A DNA stretch of 64,000 nucleotides from Nocardioides ochotonae (GTDB lineage: Bacteria; Actinomycetota; Actinomycetes; Propionibacteriales; Nocardioidaceae). Positions 49,010 to 56,590 of the stretch are shown piece after piece. Position 1 is the stretch's first letter; each line of letters starts with the position of its first letter. Both the position numbers and the translations under genes were made by a program. The notes beneath the pieces are model-generated. The model did not search any database, was not told the DNA's origin, and saw only the letters and a list, made by a program, of their open reading frames with translations. The stretch lies in contig NZ_CP061769.1 of assembly GCF_011420305.2 (NCBI RefSeq), positions 855,001 to 919,000 on the forward strand, given 5' to 3'.

Positions 49010-50440
49010 ATCAGCACCGAGACCAGCTACGACGTCGTCGTCGTGGGAGCCGGCACCGCCGGGATCCCGTGCGCCATCCACGCCGCCCAGGGCGGAGCCC
49101 GGGTGCTGCTCGTCGACAAGGAGTCCAAGGTCGGCGGCACGCTCTTCATCACCGGCGGCCACATGGCGGCCGGCGGCACCAAGCGGCAGGCCGAGAAGGG
49201 CATCGTCGACTCGCCCGAGGCGCACCTCGCCGACGTCCGCGAGATCAGCGCCGGCACTGCGCGCGACGACCTGATCACGATCGTCGCCGAGCACTCCCCG
49301 CAGACCCTCGACTGGCTCCACGAGCGCGACTTCCCGTGGGCGCCCGAGACCCCGCGCATCGTCTACGGCCACGAGCCCTACAGCGTCGCCCGCACGGCCT
49401 ACGGCAAGGACGAGGGCCTCTCGATCCTGGAGGTGCTGCGCGCCGAGCTCGACCGGACCGTCGCCGAGCACGACCTCACCGTGTGGACCCAGGCGCCGGT
49501 CATCGAGCTGCGCCAGGACGACGAGGGCCGGGTGATCGGAGTCTCGGTGCTGCGCGGCAGCGACGAGGTCGAGGTCGACGCCCCGGCCGTGGTCCTGGCG
49601 ACCGGCGGGTACGGCGCCGACCCCGAGCTCTTCCTCGAGCTCGAGGGTGCGCCCCTCGTCTCCGCCGCCGCGAAGACCTCCACCGGCGACGGCATCCACC
49701 TCGGGATGTCCGTCGGTGCCCGCCTTCAGGGCGAGGGCACCTACCTCCCGACCTTCGGCGGCCTGCCCGACCCGCAGGCCCCCAACCGCGCCAACTGGAA
49801 CGACCGGCAGCGGCTGACCAGCGAGCGTCCGCCGCGCGAGATCTACGTCGACGTGCACGGCAAGCGCTGGGTCGCCGAGGACGAGGAGTCCATCGACCAG
49901 AAGGAGCGGGCGCTGGCCACCATCACCGACCAGACCTTCTGGACGGTGTTCGACGACCAGGCCCTGAGCCTGTCCACCGGCACGCTCAACGAGATGGTCG
50001 TCGGCAAGGACCCCGACGCGGTCCGCGCCATGGTCAACAAGCGTCCGGGCCTGCACTCGGCCCCCACGATCGCGGAGGTCGCCCGGCTGGCCGGGATCGA
50101 CCCGGACGGTCTGGAGGCGACCGTCGCGGCGTACAACGAGGCCGTGGCGAACGGGGTGGACCCGGAGTTCGGCCGCACCTACCTGCCCGCGCCGATCGCC
50201 GAGGGCCCGTTCTACGCGATCCGCAACCACGCGATCACGCTGGTGACCTTCCAGGGCCTCGACATCGACACGGACTTCGCGGTCCGCGACGAGGCCGGGG
50301 AGACGATCCCCGGGCTGTACGCCATCGGCGAGGTCATCGGCGCCGGCGCCACCTGCGGCAACAGCTTCTGCGGCGGGATGCTCGTGACGCCGGCGCTCAC
50401 CTTCGGGCGGCTGCTCGGCACCCGCCTCGCGGCCGGCTGA
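49010..50440 (+). CDS. second FAD-dependent oxidoreductase, apparent ATC start codon
   Basis: 476 residues if translated from ATC 49010, FAD_binding_2 family, related in layout to the enzyme at 45061: FAD motif VVVVGAGTAGIP near residue 9, VDKESKVGGTLFITGGHMAAGG near 34, AVVLATGGYGADPELF near 195 and GLYAIGEVIGAGATCGNSFCGG near 433. The frame is open upstream only to a TGA at 49001; between it and GTG 49043 there is no ATG, GTG or TTG. GTG 49043 would cut away the first beta strand of the FAD domain. ATC 49010 gives xSTETSYDVVVVGAG and lies 9 nt behind GAGGAG, so it is the most plausible start, unless the sequence has an error. Confidence 0.85.
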   Translation: MSTETSYDVVVVGAGTAGIPCAIHAAQGGARVLLVDKESKVGGTLFITGGHMAAGGTKRQAEKGIVDSPEAHLADVREISAGTARDDLITIVAEHSPQTLDWLHERDFPWAPETPRIVYGHEPYSVARTAYGKDEGLSILEVLRAELDRTVAEHDLTVWTQAPVIELRQDDEGRVIGVSVLRGSDEVEVDAPAVVLATGGYGADPELFLELEGAPLVSAAAKTSTGDGIHLGMSVGARLQGEGTYLPTFGGLPDPQAPNRANWNDRQRLTSERPPREIYVDVHGKRWVAEDEESIDQKERALATITDQTFWTVFDDQALSLSTGTLNEMVVGKDPDAVRAMVNKRPGLHSAPTIAEVARLAGIDPDGLEATVAAYNEAVANGVDPEFGRTYLPAPIAEGPFYAIRNHAITLVTFQGLDIDTDFAVRDEAGETIPGLYAIGEVIGAGATCGNSFCGGMLVTPALTFGRLLGTRLAAG

Positions 50441-50447
50441 GCGGCCC

Positions 50448-51044
50448 ATGACCGGAGCCGAGTCCGCGCCCGTGCTGCAGTCCCTGGACGTCCCGGACGA
50501 CCGCTGGCTCGAGCTCACCATCCCGGGATCGGCGCCGCAGGTCCGGCTGTGCCGGCTGCACGCCGACCCCGTCTCCAAGGCCAGCGTCTCGCTGGTCCGG
50601 TTCCCGCCGGGGTGGCGCCGCCCCGGCACCGGGCACTACCTGCCCGCGGAGGAGTTCGTCGTGCTCGAGGGCTCGATCGAGGTGATCGGGACCCACCGGG
50701 CGGACGACTACGTCTACCTGCCGCCCCGCACCGTCCGCACCGACACGCGCTCCGACGAGGGCGCCCTGGTGATCGCCTGGTTCTCCGGCGTGCCCGAGTG
50801 GGTCGACGGCGAGCCGACGGTGGCCGCGCCGCAGGAACCGGTCGCACTGGACGCGCGCGGCGTCCTGCGCGCTGACGCCCCCGAGGTGCCGGGGGAGTAC
50901 GCCGTGCTGGCCGACGGGCTGAGCGGCCCGCTGCACCACGACGCCGACGTGCTCGACCTCGAGGCGCGGCTGTGGGGCTGGCTCCCGGCCGGCGCCCAGC
51001 CGCCGGCCGGCCACGCGCCGCTGCACGTCCGCGCCTGGGGCTGA
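50448..51044 (+). CDS. single-cupin protein
   Basis: 198 residues. One cupin domain with RFPPGWRRPGTGHYLPAEEFVVLEG at residues ~51-75, consistent with cupin motif 1 in a variant form (one His, two Glu), and YVYLPPRTVRTD near 87 as motif 2. The second half is less regular. It resembles ChrR/DUF4437-like small cupins. ATG 7 nt after the flavoprotein stop, so likely co-transcribed. The metal and role are unknown. Confidence 0.75.
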   Translation: MTGAESAPVLQSLDVPDDRWLELTIPGSAPQVRLCRLHADPVSKASVSLVRFPPGWRRPGTGHYLPAEEFVVLEGSIEVIGTHRADDYVYLPPRTVRTDTRSDEGALVIAWFSGVPEWVDGEPTVAAPQEPVALDARGVLRADAPEVPGEYAVLADGLSGPLHHDADVLDLEARLWGWLPAGAQPPAGHAPLHVRAWG

Positions 51045-51148
51045 CCGGCGCCTCCGCTCGCCCCCGACTCGGGCGGGCCAATTACCTGACATATCCGCTG
51101 GCTCTTCCCAAGCCCGCGACGACCGGGGGAGGATTCCCTCACTGATTC

Positions 51149-51173
51149 GGAAAGGCGTTTCGCCCTACGGAAT
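51149..51173. promoter_or_regulatory. operator copy upstream of the nitrilase-fold gene
   Basis: GGAAA-N3-GTTTC-N7-GGAAT (51149-51173) matches the core of the elements at 40878-40914 and 44139-44175. The left outer half is only partly recognisable (an ATTCC at 51133-51137 is four bases out of register). It lies 30 nt upstream of a small open frame and ~90 nt upstream of the nitrilase-fold gene. Confidence 0.5.
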
Positions 51174-51202
51174 CGTGCCCCGATCGATGCGCAGGAGAAT
51201 CC

Positions 51203-51265
51203 ATGCACCAGAACGGACCGAGCCGGGTCGCGGAACTCCTCGCCGAGGCGAAGGCGCTGCCGTGA
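51203..51265 (+). CDS. 20-residue leader ORF coupled to the nitrilase-fold gene
   Basis: Starts with ATG behind an excellent CAGGAG site and ends with a TGA that overlaps the next GTG start (GTGA). The peptide is 20 residues, mildly amphipathic (MHQNGPSRVAELLAEAKALP). It may serve only to deliver ribosomes to the next start, or may be the stump of a lost gene. There is no direct evidence that the peptide itself is functional. Confidence 0.45.
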   Translation: MHQNGPSRVAELLAEAKALP

Positions 51266-52287
51266 GCTCTCCTCGATTCCGCGCCCTTGCCCTTCAGACC
51301 GCCTGCCACGCGATCAACGCGTGCCCCGACACCGCGTCGGCGCGGTCGGCGATGCTGGCCGCCGTCGACCGCATCCACGGCGAGGTGCTGGCCTCCCGGG
51401 CCAGCGTCGGACAGGACCTGCGCCTGGTGGTCCTGCCGGAGTACGTGCTGTCCGGGCCGCCGATGGGGGAGGCCCTCCCGGTGTGGGCCGAGCGCGCCGC
51501 GCTGGACCCGGACGGGCCGGAGTACCAGCGGCTCGCGGCGATCGCCGAGGACGCCGGGGTGTTCCTGGCGGTCAACAACTACGAGACCGACGAGCACTTC
51601 CCGGACGTGTACTTCCAGGCCTGTGTGATCTTCGGCCCGACCGGCGAGCTGCTGCTGCGCTACCGCCGGCTCAACTCGATGTGGGCGGTCACCCCGCACG
51701 ACGTGCTGGACCGCTACCTGGAGATCTACGGCGAGGACGCGCTGTTCCCGGTCGCCGACACCGAGATCGGCCGGCTGGCGCCGATCGCCTCGGAGGAGAT
51801 CCTCTACCCCGAGATCGCGCGCTGCTTCGCGGTGCGCGGTGCGGAGATCTTCGTGCACAGCTCCTCGGAGGTGGCCAGCAACCTGCAGTCGCCGAAGAAC
51901 GTCGCGAAGCTGGCCCGCGCCCTCGAGAACAGCGCGTACGTCGTGTCGGCCAACACCGCCGGGCTCTACGGCACCGCGCTGCCCCCGCAGTCCGGCGACG
52001 GCAGCAGCAAGATCGTCGACCACCGCGGGCTGGTGCTGGCCGAGGCGGTCCAGGGCCCGTCGATGGCCGCCAACGCGGAGATCGACCTGGCCTCGCTGCG
52101 CGCCTTCCGACGCCGGGTGGCCATGGAGAACGTCCTGGCGCGCCAGCGCTTCGAGCTCTACGCCCCGACGTACTCGCAGGTGAGCGTGCACCCGGCGAAC
52201 ACCGTCGAGGGCGTCCCGGACCGCGCGCACTTCCGCAGCACCCAGGAGAGCGTCATCCGCGGCCTCGAGGCCCGCGGCATCATCTGA
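51262..52287 (+). CDS. nitrilase-superfamily (carbon-nitrogen hydrolase fold) protein with altered triad
   Basis: 341 residues. The fold is recognisable: LVVLPEYVLSGPP with Glu60, NYETDEHFPDVYFQACVIFGP near residue 106, RYRRLNSM near 133 and IASEEILYPEIARCFAVRGAEI near 175. In active nitrilases the triad is Glu-Lys-Cys; here Glu60 is kept, the Lys position reads Arg136 and the Cys position reads Ser177. The GTG start overlaps the small leader ORF. Hydrolysis by the usual thioimidate route seems unlikely; it may bind a ligand or use different chemistry in the island's pathway. Confidence 0.82.
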   Translation: MSSPRFRALALQTACHAINACPDTASARSAMLAAVDRIHGEVLASRASVGQDLRLVVLPEYVLSGPPMGEALPVWAERAALDPDGPEYQRLAAIAEDAGVFLAVNNYETDEHFPDVYFQACVIFGPTGELLLRYRRLNSMWAVTPHDVLDRYLEIYGEDALFPVADTEIGRLAPIASEEILYPEIARCFAVRGAEIFVHSSSEVASNLQSPKNVAKLARALENSAYVVSANTAGLYGTALPPQSGDGSSKIVDHRGLVLAEAVQGPSMAANAEIDLASLRAFRRRVAMENVLARQRFELYAPTYSQVSVHPANTVEGVPDRAHFRSTQESVIRGLEARGII

Positions 52288-52308
52288 CCCCAGGCGAGGA
52301 GACGGCAC

Positions 52309-52779
52309 GTGAGCACCACGATCAACGACATCCTGCGCGAGAAGGTCGCCGGGGTGTGGGCGGGCACCTACACGGTGCTGCGACCCGACGGCACCCTGGT
52401 CGAGAAGTTCGACAGCCGCCAGGAGGGCCGGATGGCGGGCACCACCTGGACCGAGCGGGTCACCTACCTGCGCGCCGGCCAGGAGCCCTACGAGCACTAC
52501 TACCACGCAACCGTCGAGGGCGACTCGGTCCACTTCCACAACTCCGACATGTGGGGCGAGACCAGCCGGATCGGCGCGGAGGCGGTGATCTTCTCCTTCG
52601 GGTGGAAGGACCGGCCCGACGAGCGGATCATCGAGGTCACCCGGCCCGACGGCGACTACCGGACCCGGGTCTGGCAGCACTTCGAGAACGGGGAGCTGAG
52701 CAAACTCACGATCATCGAGGAGCGCCGGGTGCCGGGCGCCGAGGCGGTCCGCTGGGACGCCGAGCAGAACCCGGTCTGA
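52309..52779 (+). CDS. small calycin/lipocalin-like protein
   Basis: 156 residues. Predicted mostly beta: TYTVLRPDGTLVEKFDSRQEG..., TWTERVTYLR, YHATVEGDSVHFHN, AVIFSFGWKDRP and TRVWQHFENGELSKLTIIEERR read as a series of antiparallel strands such as in lipocalin-like barrels that bind hydrophobic ligands. I do not recognise a specific family, so the barrel is an inference from strand pattern. The GTG has GAGGAG and lies 21 nt after the nitrilase-fold gene, so they share a transcript. Confidence 0.65.
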   Translation: MSTTINDILREKVAGVWAGTYTVLRPDGTLVEKFDSRQEGRMAGTTWTERVTYLRAGQEPYEHYYHATVEGDSVHFHNSDMWGETSRIGAEAVIFSFGWKDRPDERIIEVTRPDGDYRTRVWQHFENGELSKLTIIEERRVPGAEAVRWDAEQNPV

Positions 52780-52784
52780 GCGCG

Positions 52785-53504
52785 GTGCCAGGGACGATCC
52801 TCATCACCGGTGGCGGCACCGGTCTCGGTGCCGCCACCGCCCGGCTTCTCGGCGCGCTCGGGTGGATGGTGCACGTCGCCGGCCGACGGGCCGAACCGCT
52901 GGACGCCGTCGTCGCCGAGATCCGCGGGGGCGGCGGCCGTGCCGAGGCGCACGTCCTCGACGTGCGCGACGCCGAGGCCTGCGTCGCGGTGGTCGCCGAC
53001 GTGGTCGCCACCTCCGGGCGGCTCGACGCGCTGGTCAACAACGCCGGGGTGTTCCGGCGCGGCACCGCGTCCGGGGTCAGCGCCGAGGACTGGGCGACCA
53101 CCCTCGAGGTGAACCTCACCGGGGCGCTGCACGCCCTCCAGGCCGCGGTCGCCCAGATGCGGCGCCAGGCGCCGGTCGACGGCTGCCGCGGGCAGGTGCT
53201 CAACGTCAACTCCGGTGCCGGGCTGCGCGGCTACGAGCCCGGGGCCGCCTACACCGCCTCGAAGTTCGGCCTGCTGGGCCTCTCCGACGCGCTGCGCCTG
53301 GAGGTCGCCCCCGACCTGGTCAAGGTCACCGACGTGGTGGTCGCGGCGGCGGTCGAGAGCGACCTGTCGACCGGCGGGTCGGTACGCCGGCTGCCGGCGC
53401 TCGTCGTGGCGCAGGCGGTCGCGAGCGTCCTGACGATGCCCGGCGCCGCCGTCCTCAGCCGGGTCGACCTCACCCAGCTGCCCGAGCCGCCGACCCTGCC
53501 CTGA
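52785..53504 (+). CDS. short-chain dehydrogenase, catabolic island
   Basis: 239 residues. SDR motifs TGGGTGLG near residue 8, NNAGVF near 85, a Ser in NVNSGAG near 145 and YTASK near 156; the C-terminal part is shorter than usual. It would oxidise an alcohol or reduce a ketone with NAD(P). The GTG at 52785 follows the calycin-like gene by 5 nt; the ribosome-binding site is weak, consistent with coupling to upstream translation. Confidence 0.86.
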   Translation: MPGTILITGGGTGLGAATARLLGALGWMVHVAGRRAEPLDAVVAEIRGGGGRAEAHVLDVRDAEACVAVVADVVATSGRLDALVNNAGVFRRGTASGVSAEDWATTLEVNLTGALHALQAAVAQMRRQAPVDGCRGQVLNVNSGAGLRGYEPGAAYTASKFGLLGLSDALRLEVAPDLVKVTDVVVAAAVESDLSTGGSVRRLPALVVAQAVASVLTMPGAAVLSRVDLTQLPEPPTLP

Positions 53505-53566
53505 CCACCACCACCGACGGGGCCCGCCCGGGCGTCCGTCCCCCCGTACGACAGAGGAGCACGAGA

Positions 53567-54916
53567 GTGGAGCACGAGATCGTCACCGCGGTGAGCGACG
53601 TACGCGCCCGGGTCGCCGACTGGGTGGCGCGCGGCGTGGAGGGCCGCATCGAGGTGCTCGCGCAGTGGGCCGAGGAGCTGCGGGCCCGCCGGTCCGAGCT
53701 GCGGGCCGGCCTGGTCGCCGACACCGGCCGGATCGCGCTCTCGGACATGGAGATCGACTCGGTGCTGGCCTCCATCGAGCGCCAGTCGGGCTGGGCCCGG
53801 GACCTGCTCGGCGCCCCGGCGGGTCGGCCCAGCAGCGACGGCAGCGTGCTGATCACCGACGCACCGGTGCCGCTCGGCGTGGTCGGCGTGATCTCGCCGT
53901 GGAACTTCCCGCTCCAGCTCGCCCTCATCGACGCGGTCCCCGCGCTGCTGGCCGGGTGCCCCGTGGTCGTGAAGCCGAGCGAGGTCACGCCGGGCTTCGT
54001 GCCGGCGCTCCAGGCGAGCATCGCCGCGGTCCCGGCGCTGGCGGAGGTGCTGGTCGTCGTGGAGGGTGGCCCGGACGCCGGCCGGGAGCTGGTGTCGTGC
54101 GTGGACGCCGTCTGCTTCACCGGCAGCGTCCGCACCGGCCAGGCCGTGGCCGTCGCGGCCGCCGAGGCGTTCGTGCCGTCGTTCCTCGAGCTGGGCGGCA
54201 AGGACGCCGTGATCGTCGCGGCCGATGCCGACCTCGACATCGCGAGCTCGGCGATCCTGTGGGGCTCCACCGCCAACACCGGCCAGTCGTGCATGTCCCT
54301 GGAGCGGGTGTACGCCGAGCGCGCGGTCGCCGAGGAGCTCGTCGAGCTGATCGTGCGCAAGGCCGCCGCCGTGCGCCTCGCCGTACCCACGCCCGCCGAC
54401 GGCGAGATGGGCCCGTTCATCGACTCCCGCCAGGCCGCGGTCGTCGCCGAGCACATCCGGGACGCGGTGGAGCGCGGCGCCGTCGTTCGCCACGGCGGCG
54501 AGGTCGAGGAGCACGGCGGGCGGCCCTACCTGCGCCCCACCGTCCTGTCCGGCGTCGACCACACGATGACGGTGATGACCGAGGAGACCTTCGGCCCGGT
54601 GATCCCGGTGATGGCCGTCGACGACCTCGACCAGGCGGTCGCGCTGGCCAACGACACCCGCTACGGGCTCTCCGGTGCCGTCTTCGGCAGCCGCGAGGTC
54701 GCCCAGGGCGTCGCCGCCCGCCTCGAGGCCGGCGGCGTCAGCATCAACGACGTGTGCCTGACCGGTCTGGTCCCGGAGGGGGAGAAGCAGGCGTTCAAGC
54801 TCTCCGGTCTCGGCCCGAGCCGGATGGGCCCGGCCTCGGTGCGTCGCTTCCTGCGCCAGCGGGTGCTGCTGACCCGCGAGGAGCCGAAGCTGCAGCCGTG
54901 GTGGTACCAGGCCTGA
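53567..54916 (+). CDS. aldehyde dehydrogenase family protein
   Basis: 449 residues. ISPWNFPLQLA near residue 110 (cofactor and substrate pocket), VKPSEVTP near 135, FTGSVRTG near 184, catalytic Glu208 in LELGGKDA and catalytic Cys242 in TGQSCMSLE, 34 residues apart as in active ALDHs. It turns an aldehyde into the acid with NAD(P)+. It is the last gene of the plus-strand island, 62 nt after the SDR, with an AGAGGAG site before GTG 53567. Together they fit an alcohol-aldehyde-acid sequence. Confidence 0.93.
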   Translation: MEHEIVTAVSDVRARVADWVARGVEGRIEVLAQWAEELRARRSELRAGLVADTGRIALSDMEIDSVLASIERQSGWARDLLGAPAGRPSSDGSVLITDAPVPLGVVGVISPWNFPLQLALIDAVPALLAGCPVVVKPSEVTPGFVPALQASIAAVPALAEVLVVVEGGPDAGRELVSCVDAVCFTGSVRTGQAVAVAAAEAFVPSFLELGGKDAVIVAADADLDIASSAILWGSTANTGQSCMSLERVYAERAVAEELVELIVRKAAAVRLAVPTPADGEMGPFIDSRQAAVVAEHIRDAVERGAVVRHGGEVEEHGGRPYLRPTVLSGVDHTMTVMTEETFGPVIPVMAVDDLDQAVALANDTRYGLSGAVFGSREVAQGVAARLEAGGVSINDVCLTGLVPEGEKQAFKLSGLGPSRMGPASVRRFLRQRVLLTREEPKLQPWWYQA

Positions 54917-54952
54917 GGCCCGCTCCACCTCCCGCAGGTCACCTCTCGCACC

Positions 54953-55717
54953 TCACCAGGGCTGGATGCCCTCGTCGTCGCGGAAGGTGCCGGTCGGTCC
55001 GTCGTCGGGCAGCGTCGCGAGCTCGAGGAAGATCGCGGCGCCCTGCTCGGGCGTGCGCTGGCCCTGGAAGCCGTTGAGGTCGGTGGCGACGTAGCCGGGG
55101 CACCCGGCGTTGACGAGGATCCCGGTGCCGGCGAGCTCCTTGGCGTACTGGATCGTCACCGCGTTGAGGAAGGACTTGGATGGCGAGTACGCCGCCGAGA
55201 TCGGGCCGACGGCATCGGCCTGGGCGGTCTGCAGGGTGAGCGAGCCGACCGTGCTGGAGACGTTGACGACGCGCGGTGAGGTCGCGCGACGCAGCATCGG
55301 CAGCATCGCGTTGGTCACCCGGATCGCGCCGACGACGTTGGTGTCGACGACCGCGAGGACCAGCTCGGGGCTCACCCGGGTCGGCTCCTGCGGCACCCCG
55401 CCGGTGATGCCGGCGTTGTTGACGAGCACGTCGAGCCCGCCCTCGGCCTCGAGCTGGGCGGCCGCGGCGGCGACGCTGGCGTCGTCGGTGACGTCGAGCG
55501 GTACGCCGAACACGTCGAGGCCCTCGGCCCGGAGCTTGGCCACGGCCTCCTCGCGGCGGTCGGTGTCGCGGGCGCCGAGACCCACCCGGAAGCCCAGGCG
55601 GGCGAGGCCCGCGGTGATCTCGTAGCCGATGCCCTTGTTGGCGCCGGTGACCAGTGCGGTCTTCTTCTTGTCGTGGGTGGTCGGGGGAATGCTGTTCTCT
55701 GAGCTGTTCTCTGGCAT
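54953..55717 (-). CDS. short-chain dehydrogenase (carbonyl-reductase-like)
   Basis: 254 residues. TGANKGIGYEI near residue 24 (carbonyl-reductase variant of the cofactor motif), NNAGITGG near 100, VNVSSTVGSL near 150 and YSPSK near 176. Such SDRs reduce ketones or aldehydes with NADPH. The ATG is 6 nt behind CAGGAT (minus, 55724-55729), so it is probably leaderless. It is divergent from the damaged LysR gene with 100 nt between the starts and would be its natural target. Confidence 0.9.
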   Translation of the reverse strand: MPENSSENSIPPTTHDKKKTALVTGANKGIGYEITAGLARLGFRVGLGARDTDRREEAVAKLRAEGLDVFGVPLDVTDDASVAAAAAQLEAEGGLDVLVNNAGITGGVPQEPTRVSPELVLAVVDTNVVGAIRVTNAMLPMLRRATSPRVVNVSSTVGSLTLQTAQADAVGPISAAYSPSKSFLNAVTIQYAKELAGTGILVNAGCPGYVATDLNGFQGQRTPEQGAAIFLELATLPDDGPTGTFRDDEGIQPW

Positions 55718-55817
55718 GCCTCGATCCTGTGGCCGGCGCGCGGGGCGGGTCCAAGACCGATCGGGTGCTGCTCGATACCGGGGAGGTATCGCACCAGGCG
55801 GGAGTAACGTCCGAGAG

Positions 55818-56549
55818 ATGGAGACCCGCGAGCTGCGCTACTTCCTCGCCGTCGCCGAGGAGTCGCACGTCGGCCGGGCGGCCGAGCGCCTCGGGATGGC
55901 CCAGCCGCCGTTGTCGCTCGCCGCGGTCGAGGCCGCCGAGCGGCGCACCCGGCGTACCGCCGCGGCCGGGGCCCGGGCCCCGGTGATCCTCACCGCCAAG
56001 GCGGGCGCGTCGAGCGAGCTGATGGCCAAGCTGCTCGACGCCTATGCCACCGAGCCCGACGCCGTCGACGTCGAGGTCGTGCTGAGCCCGCCCGGACATC
56101 AGGCCGCGATGCTGCGCGACGGACGCGCCGACGTCGCGATCCTGCACCGACCCTTCGACGACACCAGCGGCTTCGACGTGGACCCGCTCAGCGTCGAGGA
56201 CCAGGTGCTGATCGTGCCCGCCGGTCACCCGGCGAGCGCCCGGACCGAGATGACCCTCGCCGAGGCCACCTCGATCGCGGACCTGCCACTGCCGCGGTGG
56301 CCGCACCTCGACGGCACCTACCCCGACGGGCCCGGCCCCGAGCTACGCGACCTGACCCAGGTGCTCCAGCTGGTACGCCTCGGCCGCACCGCGCTGGTGC
56401 TCCCCGAGTCCGCACGCGCCAACCTGCGCGACGGCCTCGCCGTCGTACCGCTCACCGACGCGCCGCAGGTCACCACCGTCATTGCCTGGCCACCGCACAG
56501 CACCTCGCCCGCCGTCGCGGGTCTGGTGCGCACCGCCGGGCGGTTGTGA
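55818..56549 (+). pseudogene. LysR family regulator with in-frame deletion of its DNA-binding region
   Basis: 243 codons, open throughout, against roughly 290-300 for the family. It begins normally (METRELRYFLAVAEESHVGRAAERLGMAQPPLS), but after residue 33, where the recognition helix and linker should run for about 50 residues, it jumps directly to LAAVEAAERRTRR, the start of the linker/effector region. The effector domain (LTAKAGASSELMAKLLDAY near residue 58, VDVEVVLSPP near 83) looks intact. The protein may therefore be expressed but unable to bind DNA. TAACGT (55805-55810) plus 7 nt precedes the ATG. Confidence 0.75.
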
Positions 56550-56590
56550 GGGGCGCAGCCAGCGCACGATGATCGCCCGCTCCGGCCTGA

